This document shows positions 55,257 through 64,000 of a DNA stretch of 64,000 bases, piece after piece (the first letter of the stretch is position 1; every line of letters starts with the position of its first letter). The position numbers and the translations under genes are program-made. The notes below the pieces were generated by a model, which worked only from the letters and a program-made list of their open reading frames with translations, had not been told where the DNA came from and did not search any database. The stretch comes from Adineta vaga (lineage: Eukaryota > Rotifera): contig CP075495.1 in assembly GCA_021613535.1 (NCBI GenBank), forward strand, positions 7,378,001-7,442,000. Reading direction: 5' to 3'.

Positions 55257-55280
55257 CTTCGTCTTCAATTGAAGACGAAG
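55257..55280. repeat. Perfect 24-bp palindrome
   Basis: CTTCGTCTTCAA is followed directly by its exact reverse complement, with no spacer. The bases on either side do not pair. Confidence 0.85.
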
Positions 55281-56222
55281 TTAGCAATATGATTGTGATA
55301 TATCATTACTTATTTAGTGTCAACATAACTATTTCTCTCTTTTACGATTGAAAATGCACTTATGTTCGAATTTAATCAAAATGAATGACATTAGAAGAGA
55401 TATTCAACAAATGTCACTGAAATAAAAGATTATCAACCATTATATTCTTCATTTTTCATAGCCCTTCTGCACTTTGATCAAGCAAAGAGCTTTTATTACA
55501 TTTTTCTTATTCGCAAATGCACTAGAGCAGTTATTTAACTAATTATAAAAAGAAAACATGGAAGATTAAAGATTATAACACAATAAAGAACTCAGAAGGT
55601 CTTTCATTAAAATTTAATACAATATTGTCGTGCCTCAGCTACTTATTACAAAAGTTCTTTCGACTTTTAGATGATCATTTCGTTTAATAAAAAAGACTTC
55701 TAACAATAATTGTTGTATATAAGAATTATTTCAAAAGATCTGTCAAAGATGCACCTGCAATTTCTATAATTAAATATTAAATAAATCTTCTTCTATCACC
55801 ATCTGCATTTTTTTCAATTGAAGATGAAATTATATAATCTTTTCTTAATGATTCTGTTTATTCTTATACAACAAAAAAATGTCAAACACATCTTTGTTTT
55901 ATCTATAAAGATTTTCCATTAATACTCATAGAGAAAATTCTAGATCTGAGTTTGTAATTAAATCTTTAGAATATTTTTATCAACAACCTCATAACGAGGT
56001 CATAGACAACCAATCTTCTTAATCTTCATTCATATCAGATTTCCTCCTAAGAATAATTAGTTAAATTCTAGTGATGCATGTGTTTTTATGTAAAAAAAAA
56101 ACATTTTGATGTCACTTGAACTTATGTTCTCTACAACTAAAACCTGTATTTCTTGTTTACATAATCCAATTTAATTAGATGAATATCTATTTTCAAAATT
56201 ACACAAAATGAAGTCTTTCAAA

Positions 56223-57863
56223 TCACAGTTTAACAATAACAAATGCATTTGATATTGTTTCATTAGCAAAGATTAATGGTGGAGAAAGAATTGTTGTTAT
56301 ACCATTATAACCATTACTACTTTCATCATAGACAAGAATTGATTCATTTGATAAGATATTCGATTGATCTTCATCGATTGATGATGTTAGATCATTGACT
56401 AAACGGTTCTTTGAATGTTCATTTCGATTGTAATCTTGTTTATACGGTATAAATTGTAAACGAAAACAAATTGTTGGTTTTTGTAATTTCCATGAAAAAC
56501 GTAATTTCGTATGAAATATATAGAAACATAGTGAATGTATATGAGTCGAAAATTGACTTCGAAATAAATAGATAAATAGAATACACATACGTAATGGAAT
56601 CGCTGAATAAGTGAGAAGAAAAAGTGTATAGAAGAATATTTTCATAGGAAACCATTTGAATGGAGTTTGAACGAAACATAAAAGTATGATTAATAAACAA
56701 ATATAAACAAGACGAATGAGAATTGTCGAAATATGTGTGTATGTAATTAGATAAAGAAAATATTTTAAGCGAATGATTAGTATGGATTGTTTATGACGTT
56801 CAGCAGATTTTCGTCTTCCCATTGAGAGAGATTTTTCATATAATTGTTGATAATGATTTGTATTCATATTTGATATTTTATATGTATTCACCGTGATTAA
56901 ATAATAGACTAATAAAATCAAATAGATAATTGAGTGTATGAATGAAAGAAAATTTGATAAGAAGAAATTTTTCTGGCCATATGTACAACGTGTAATTCGA
57001 TAAGAGCCATGTTTCTTTTTTTCATGAATGAATTCATTTAATTGTCGATGACGTTTTGCTCGATTATGTTTTCTTTTCGTTCGATTACTTGTTGGATTAA
57101 ATAAATAATCATAAGGAAATTTAATAATTATTTCATGACCAGATCCTTCTTTATGATTATGTATGATTTCATCACTTGTATTATTATGTAAATTTTGTAT
57201 CCTGAAAGTTTGTTCATCACCTTGAGAATAACGATTAAGATCGGTCATAAAACGCGTATGTAAATGACGTTCAACTTCGGATGTATCATATAATGATATA
57301 CGAATTTCTTGAATATTGATTTCATATTTAGTTTCATTTAATGTTATTAAATGAAGTTTTTCTACTTTTAAATGTGTAATCCAATTATTGTCATAAACAA
57401 TAAATAATAAACAAGCAAATATTAATGCACGAGAATTGATACGACTTGTGTTAGGTAAAATATTATGTGTTAGAAAATAACGAATTTGATGACGACTTAA
57501 AGCAAATAAGAATATTAATGTTAAACATTGACCAGATTCTGCTGATGATTTTAAATAATATGGCCATCGACATAATTGATTATAGAATTTTTCAGTTGTA
57601 TTGTATTTCAATGCTACTAAGGAGAATAATTGTATTAAATCATAGAATATTAATGGATAAATAAATGAATTTATATATGATAGATAAATATTTGCTGGTC
57701 GATATAATAGAAGAATCACGATGCCAATCATAAAAAGTGCTGTTAAAATAATTAAGATATGAAGAATAAGAAATGATGTTGTATTTAGAAATAATTCTTC
57801 AATATCATCGAAAAATAATCTATAAATCGGTAAGAGATTCTTATCGGAATGATTATAAGACAT
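56223..57863 (-). CDS. Orphan seven-helix membrane protein, GPCR-like
   Basis: 546-residue intronless frame with a rhodopsin-GPCR-like layout but no family match I can name. Helices at about 30-54, 60-85, 108-132, 143-160, 299-325, 380-400 and 405-435, with an extra hydrophobic stretch at 361-379. C98, before TM3, and C293 (TRCTYG), before TM5, sit where GPCRs form their conserved disulfide; ALSRHQ at 121-126 sits where DRY would be. The loop between TM4 and TM5 is about 140 residues, carries NxS/T sites and a strongly basic patch (RTKRKHNRAKRHR, 261-273) containing RxKR furin-type sites. The tail of about 110 residues is Ser/Asn-rich. The intact long frame in AT-rich DNA argues for a real gene. 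Ligand and role unknown. Confidence 0.7.
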   Translation of the reverse strand: MSYNHSDKNLLPIYRLFFDDIEELFLNTTSFLILHILIILTALFMIGIVILLLYRPANIYLSYINSFIYPLIFYDLIQLFSLVALKYNTTEKFYNQLCRWPYYLKSSAESGQCLTLIFLFALSRHQIRYFLTHNILPNTSRINSRALIFACLLFIVYDNNWITHLKVEKLHLITLNETKYEINIQEIRISLYDTSEVERHLHTRFMTDLNRYSQGDEQTFRIQNLHNNTSDEIIHNHKEGSGHEIIIKFPYDYLFNPTSNRTKRKHNRAKRHRQLNEFIHEKKKHGSYRITRCTYGQKNFFLSNFLSFIHSIIYLILLVYYLITVNTYKISNMNTNHYQQLYEKSLSMGRRKSAERHKQSILIIRLKYFLYLITYTHISTILIRLVYICLLIILLCFVQTPFKWFPMKIFFYTLFLLTYSAIPLRMCILFIYLFRSQFSTHIHSLCFYIFHTKLRFSWKLQKPTICFRLQFIPYKQDYNRNEHSKNRLVNDLTSSIDEDQSNILSNESILVYDESSNGYNGITTILSPPLIFANETISNAFVIVKL

Positions 57864-58630
57864 TCGGATTTGAGAATATCTTTGGAATTGTTTGTTTTGA
57901 TACTTTATATTATAGTTTTCTATTCATCTAATGAAAGCGGCAAATGTTTTGCATGATTATAACGATGAACAGTTGACTAATTTGACATTAACGATAATTA
58001 ATTTAATGATAAATATATATATACTTGAATGACGTTTATCAGGATAGATTCCGTCATGATCTAAGAAAGATAAAATTATGCGTAAATTATATATTCATAA
58101 GTATGCATGACTTGAAAAGTTCTTTCTCTACTTCTATTTTCTCTGAAGAAAAACTGATGCTATTGAAGAATGAAGGAAAGAAAAAGACATTTATTGTCAG
58201 ATTAAATCATTATCTTATTTGCAAATCTTTATTCCCAAGATATGATTGCTCTTAAGATCTTCGCGAAAAAACGATGAAAGAAAAAGCAAAGCAGCATAGA
58301 CCGAACAAACTATTGTTTTTTTACAAATGACGATGTCAAGTTTTTATCGGAAAAAAGGTCATATGGTTACACAGATACATTCTTAACAGTCGAACAATCT
58401 GCTATCGAATTTTGTCATCGTTTTTCCTTATTTGACATAAATAAAAAAACAAAAGTGTCACGGATAGGAACATTAATGTCTGTTGTCTAGCATCGAATAT
58501 GTTTGATATGTCACTCGAGAGAATTTTCGAATATTAGACTTATTTTGTAATATGAATATCGCAAGATACTTGCCGAGGGATAGGAGAAAAAGAATCTAGC
58601 ATTGTAAAACGATCGGATTAGTGGCTATCG

Positions 58631-58638
58631 TGACGTCA
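58631..58638. promoter_or_regulatory. CRE palindrome TGACGTCA
   Basis: Full palindromic CREB/ATF site, 768 bases upstream of the orphan 7TM start codon. A single 8-mer; function unproven. Confidence 0.25.
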
Positions 58639-59864
58639 AAATACGACGAAATGCTACTAATGTAAATGAACGCGAGATGCATGCTCTCAGTATCTTTAAA
58701 TACATATTTGCTATTATATCAAAAGAAATGAATAGAATAATTGGCATATGAAAAACAGGAGTTATCACGTCATTCATATTAGTTCGTTCAAGTATAAAGA
58801 ATAATTTAATGGAAATGTTTTAATGATTTTTACTTCGATAAATGATAATAAATGACAAGAGAAAGTGTTTTGTTAAAGATAGAATATGATTTGAATAAGT
58901 TTGAATATTTTAGTTTAATGAATTAAAAAGTTCAAATCATTAGACTGTGGATTCTTTATAATCATATCTTTCTTCGTCTTCTTTTGATAATAAAAACTCG
59001 ATGACAAGCAGTCTGAATAGTATCAGAGAAGAAAATGACAAAAGACTGATTTCTAGAAATTGATTCTATATTTATGAGAAAATCCTCCTCCATTGAGTTC
59101 TATAAATATCTAAATATTCTTAATAAAAGCATTTTTTTCTCTCTTGATTTCTCCTGTTAATATTATATAGGATGATTAAGTGAACTATAAAAATCAAGTA
59201 TTTTAAATTGTATATTATTTTCGATGATGTAGTTAATCGGCAATCAAAACTCACAAGACAAAAATAAACATTTAACAATTCATTCATGATTTTTAAAAAC
59301 AAGAATTAGGAAAAGAATGCCCGCAAGATATATAGTTAAGAAGATAGACGACGTTTTGTGTATGTTTTCTTATCGACGAAAACACAAAAATAAACTGAAA
59401 AAGGAAAGTTAGTCAGCAAGTCTCTGTACATCTGTATTATGCTATGCCCTGGGAATGATTAATTCTTTAATATCAAAAGCGTACAGATAATCATCGACTC
59501 ATTCGAGTAGATAAAAAGTCAGCTTGTCTGCGATAAAAAGTAATAAACTCGTAGATCTATTTTAGAGGAAAGAAAACATGTCTGAATGAAAATATATCGG
59601 TCTGCGAAACATGTTCTTTAATCGTATAAACTGATCAAAGGGAAACTCTCTGTCTCAACACTTCTATTAAGTCCTACCAACGTACACATGTGTATTGTTT
59701 AACCATTTTCTAATTATTTGACATATGATTGAATCTCAAATTGTCACAGAAAGAGAAAAGCTCATTGGATAATCAATCAATCGAAAATAATGAAGAAAAG
59801 TTCCATATTATCATCGATCTCAATTATTCTTTATAATGATGATGTCAAAACAATTCATTTTACT

Positions 59865-59955
59865 AGGTCTGGGTCACTTAACTGAATTAAGTGTAATTGA
59901 GTTAGAGAGGGAAGAACTTGACTTAATTTTAAGTTAAGTCAAATGACCTAATCCT
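59865..59955. repeat. Small foldback element with terminal inverted repeats
   Basis: The left end AGGTCTGGGTCA...CTTAAC pairs imperfectly with the right end (GTTAAGTC...TGACCTAATCCT). Inside are two exact stem-loops: CACTTAA (59875-59881) with TTAAGTG (59887-59893), and GACTTAA (59920-59926) with TTAAGTC (59934-59940). About 91 bases in all, like a tiny MITE or a structured RNA. Confidence 0.55.
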
Positions 59956-62221
59956 ACCTTTTACTATAACTTTTCTCAGTAACTTTTCACTATGTCAATA
60001 ATAAGTATATATTATCAAGATCATAAAGAGAAAGAACGACATTTTCGATTATGTTTTTAATTATATAGTTATCTGTAATAATCTCAAAAATGAAATATTA
60101 GATAGTTATAAGATTTACGTCATTATGAACTTTAGATATAGGATTATAATAAAGTCAAAAAGACAAAAACAATGTATCTGTTACTTTCATATAAATAAAT
60201 TTATCATAGATACGATGAATATTATTGTTTTCTTAAGATAATTATTTAGGACAAATATAGAAAGAAATTTATCGTAATTTATGCATAATGGAAAGTAGTC
60301 TCTGATGTGATCAAAATAAGTATGTGAGAAGCTGTATATAAATTTTTTTTCTTATTAGAATATGACGACCTTCTCTTCTCAGATTCATCTCCGAATAACA
60401 GCATTCTCTTGACTAAATCTTTTTTTGATTATAATACCGAAGAAAATCTATTGAATAATTTTCTATATATATCAATAGTAAATGATTCAAGGTGAAGAAC
60501 TGATACAACTATTTTAGGTACTTAAAATGCATAAATTGTCTCGGTACTGTTTTTATAATAAGAGTTCATATTAGTCTCTATTCCATTACATTATTTGTTA
60601 TATCTCAAACAATAAAAATAAATATTCAAGTGATTTTTTTCGAATTCGAATAAGTACTGTAACTTACGTATAAATACTGAGAAATATCGACGAGAAAAAT
60701 AAATGAAAAAAAAACATACACACTTCATGACTAAAACGATGCTATCAATTTTTAACATATGATTTACATTACGAAACAACGTTTTTACAACAAGGTAATA
60801 TGATATGATTAATGAAACATTTTGATAAAGTTTTACTCAACAACGTAGAAATTCTATAAAGTCACGTGTGTAAAGTGTACTTATTTATACTTGCTTGTCT
60901 TGTAAGAACTAGTGAATAGAAAAAAGTCAGGAAAAAATCTAATTTAAAACATGAGATTCTTATGAGTTTAAGAGATGTTTCTCATATAATATTTTATCAT
61001 ATTCATCATAAAGCATCTGTTTCAACTACAAGGCCTAGGTACTATTGTCACGTTGGCATAGAGTGAGTTTATAAAAAACAAACTTTACTGTTAGATATTA
61101 TTAACTAGAAAGCTGTCGCACTCAGATGCGATAATTTATGTAAAGAACATTTTGAGAACTTCAAAAACAAAACAAAAACTAATCTTAAGCTTGATTCTTA
61201 AAGACTTTCTGAGATTTAATTTTCTGAAAAACAACAGCGTGATGTTTATAGTATTTTATAGAGTTGTGTAAGTCAAAAACGATTCAAAGACATCTCACAT
61301 GATGTGGGTAACCATTCGAAAAATGTATTTGTAATTCCAATACGTAAAAATATTAGATAATTACTAACGAACTAGTTAAATTTATTCACATGTTGAGATA
61401 TACAGTTCAATCAATGACCGATTGTATGATGCAGGAAAAGTTTTTTTTCTAATTGTCAGTTAAAAGAAGTTCAAATAAAATCAGCTTTACTTTTGTGATT
61501 AAAGAATTGTTTCATAATAAATTACGGCATATAATTAGAGAAATAATATATCAAACGTAGATGGTTGCTATTTCGTATATTTTACTTATTGAGGACGAAA
61601 ACAGATCTTCTACTATGAGAAGAATGTTACATTATGATATCTTTACAAAGCATTAAAAATCACTTAGTATATTTGTTTTCTTCGTATATATATATTAGGG
61701 AAGACTAACTCTGATATAAATACCGTAGTAAATTTTATAACTACATCAGTATGATCTCAAGAAAATTATGGACAATAAAATTGAACTTGTCAAATGATAA
61801 TAAATGATCGGCAACGATAAAAGACTATCATGGGAAGAAAATATGTATCTACTCACAAACATCTTCTAATTAACTTTTAAATTCTATTAAAAGTGTTTAT
61901 AATGAGAGCACGAGTATAAAAAAGAAAATGAAATAACCAATTAATTTTTCAAAATACAATTTAATGTCGTCATAAATCTTGTAAATCCTTGCTATAAATC
62001 AATTTTAACCTTCATACTCTGACAATACCATCTAATTGAGATGAATTCGATTGTATATTCTAGACTTGAAACGTTTGACTTTCTAAATATAAAACTTTAT
62101 CTGACATATTGACACTAATACGTTTTATTTTTATGCATATGTCACAACATCAAAGACAAAAAATTTCATTATCCAGAAATTATACAGAAAAAAAAAACTT
62201 ATCTACATAGATAATAATTAT

Positions 62222-63950
62222 TCAAAGTTTCGTTTTATTTGCAATACATTTCCAAACATAAACTGTTGGTAATGATATATGTGTAACATTAGTTTCAATT
62301 TTTCGTTTGGCTAAGTCAATTTTTTCAAAAGTTTCATCTTTTTCTCCAACACAATGTGTAATACGAGATAATTGTGTATCATTATTGATATCTTTTGTTG
62401 ATAAAACTTGACCACCATATGCTTCAATATGTCGTTTTAATTTATTGTATTCATCCATAGGTAATTTTGATGATAAATGAATATATTGATTAACAAAAAT
62501 ATTTGGAAAATGTAATTTTAGTAAGCTATTTGATACAGATTTTCGGAGGATCTTATTATCCGTCGGTTTAACATCAATATCATCGTCATCATCATCATCA
62601 GAATCGATTTCGAGAAGTTTTCGTTTAGTTGGTGAAGATTTTGTTGGTGTAGAATTATTATTCGTATCACCAAAATGAAACTATAAATAAAGAGAGACAA
62701 ATATATTTTGAGTTTTGTCCTAAATTTGAATACATACAACGTTTTCTTCATCTTCATTATCATTAGCATCTTTTTTCGATGGTTTCGATTTTTCGAAAAG
62801 TTCTGTTAAATATTGTAGATTTGTTGCTTCTTTCCATGTTTTATCTTCACGTACTTTTGTTATACGAGGAAATCGAATCGATATTCCATTAGCAGTATGT
62901 TGTTTCGATTGAGAGAATTCTGCACCCTAGTAAAAAAGAAACATAGATTAGATGAAAAAGGTGCAAGTATTCTGACAAATCCATACAGTTATTTCCCAAA
63001 CAGGTGATTTTTTTGGATCAATTACAATGAAATCTGGAACAAGTTCACGACTAATATTGCACCATTTTGGAATTTGATTAGGATTTTTAGAAATTTTTGT
63101 TATATTTGGTTTTAAATCAATTTGAAGTTTTTCTAATGTTGCATCATCAAAACCATTACCACATTTTGCTCTGAAAACAAAACTAGTAGATGCTCATTTG
63201 TAAAAGAAGAGTGTAATAACTTACACAGTATACCATTGATCAGTTTCAGGATCATGACAGCCGAGTAGAAAAACACTCATTAAGCCACCTTTTTTACCAG
63301 TACCATAATAAGCACCAAGAACAACTAAATCAGCTGTATCAGCCATGGTACCTTCCATTAAATAATCTTTTTTAACTTTAAGCCAATGACGTTTATTTGG
63401 TTCATAGTTTCCTTCAGGATTCTAGCATAGAAAGAACAGATATGTCATGAGAAATTTTGCTCTAATCATTATCTTATTTTCATTTTTCGGCATGGCAAAT
63501 AAATACTTACTTTAAGTACTAAACCCTCAAGTCCTTCAGCAATGGTAAAATTAATTAAATGTTTCAATTCACTTTTTTTATTGATTGTTTTTAAATCCGA
63601 AAGAAGAATACGATTTTCAATTGGTGTCATATGTTGAGCAAGAATTTCACGTCGTTCTTTCAATGTTTTGTCTGAAATACAACAAGATTTTTCTCAGTTA
63701 CATAATCTTATGTAGAGAATAAAATCGACTGCTGATTTTCTTTAGCGTTTCTCAACAAAAATACATTGCTCGAATACATCAGTAAATTAGAATTCTGTTA
63801 GATTGTACTAATTTTCTTCTATAAACTTACGCAAAAGACTTTCTCCATTGTAATAAAGACAATCAAAAATGAAAAAAGCTTCATTTGCTTCAGAAAATTC
63901 TTTCTTCTTATGTACACCAAGTGTTCCAAATGGTAATGGTTTTTTCGTTC
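62222..63950 (-). CDS. LIG3: DNA ligase III, C-terminal part (5' end outside window)
   Basis: ATP-dependent ligase for single-strand break repair, base excision, mitochondrial DNA and alternative end joining. Exons on the minus strand: 63831-63950, 63511-63671, 63235-63421, 62987-63170, 62738-62926 and 62222-62680; upstream exons lie beyond base 64000. Visible: KPLPFGTLGVHKKKEF, FFIFDCLYYNGESLL, RILLSDLKTINKKSEL, motif IV EGLEGLVLK, motif V region RHWLKVKKDYLMEGTMADTA, then DLVVLGAYYGTGKKGGLMS, PVWEITGAEFSQSKQHTANG and ISIRFPR. A Ser/Asp-rich linker with a basic SPTKRK patch leads to a C-terminal BRCT domain (FPNIFVNQYIHLSSKLPMDE to VYVWKCIANKTKL). In vertebrates that BRCT (alpha isoform) binds XRCC1, so this is a LIG3-alpha-like end. 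The catalytic lysine and zinc finger are outside the window. Confidence 0.96.
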
Positions 63951-64000
63951 TAAAAATAATAAGAAAAGAAACACGTGTTCTTAGAAACAAAAAATGAACT

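Larger units (their letters stand above)
54701..56222. other. Convergent intergenic region, CEP104 and orphan 7TM
   Basis: 1.5 kb of AT-rich DNA. It holds a (TCT)n microsatellite at 54938-54961 and a perfect 24-base palindrome at 55257-55280. No gene visible. Confidence 0.5.
57864..62221. other. Long gene-empty AT-rich stretch
   Basis: About 4.4 kb with no open frame above 76 residues and none with family resemblance. Notable contents: a full CRE-type octamer TGACGTCA at 58631-58638, a TTCGCGAAAAA site at about 58260 and the foldback element at 59865-59955. It may hold 5' exons or regulatory DNA of the orphan 7TM gene, or a decayed insertion. Confidence 0.45.

Noticed and set aside
58258-58272. 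E2F-like TTCGCGAAAAA site
   Set aside because: About 400 bases from the nearest start codon with no second site. Too weak to call a regulatory element.

Overview
The window looks like a compact, AT-rich invertebrate animal genome. Almost every gene is cut by short GT-AG introns, mostly 50-65 bases. The gene set is clearly metazoan and ciliated: TAF1, macroH2A, DNA-PKcs, CEP104 and an axonemal dynein light chain. The short introns, tight packing, very low GC and the style of a decayed receptor at 30.2-30.7 kb suggest a rotifer, most likely a bdelloid. That assignment is an inference; no species-diagnostic sequence such as a telomere repeat is present. I see no prokaryotic operon, CRISPR array, rRNA or convincing tRNA.

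Layout, 0-16.5 kb, all on the plus strand: the 3' nine-tenths or so of TAF1 (cut by the window start); an intronless monoamine-oxidase-like gene with one frameshifting extra base; a four-MBT-repeat protein of the MBTD1/L3MBTL2 type; macroH2A; and sphingosine kinase. 16.5-27 kb: a gene-poor stretch, a Ly6/three-finger-like gene lacking a visible first exon, a minus-strand intronless gene with a BAF (barrier-to-autointegration factor) domain at its C-terminus, a secreted type-B carboxylesterase, and a single-pass membrane protein with a very long threonine stalk that I assembled from three exons. 27-34.4 kb: a minus-strand low-complexity nuclear-type protein with several SUMO-interaction-like motifs, a GPCR pseudogene, DNALI1 (minus) and LRR1 (plus).

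34.6-50.5 kb is filled by a seemingly full-length DNA-PKcs gene (PRKDC, minus). It is head-to-head with CEP104 (plus, 50.8-54.7 kb) across a 242-base shared upstream region. Then come an intronless orphan seven-helix membrane protein (minus), about 4.4 kb of near-empty AT-rich DNA holding a foldback element, and the 3' part of DNA ligase III (minus, cut by the window end).

The notable theme is chromatin and DNA-break biology in one 64-kb segment: TAF1, an MBT reader, an ADP-ribose-type macroH2A, a BAF-domain protein, a multi-SIM protein, LRR1 (replisome unloading), DNA-PKcs (NHEJ) and LIG3 (single-strand break repair and alternative end joining). I found no evidence of an operon-like unit. 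However, the BAF-like gene and the PRKDC/CEP104 intergenic region share a rare GC-rich 10-mer at a similar distance from start codons. The best candidates for undescribed biology are the BAF-domain protein, the multi-SIM protein, the orphan seven-helix protein and the mucin-like receptor.
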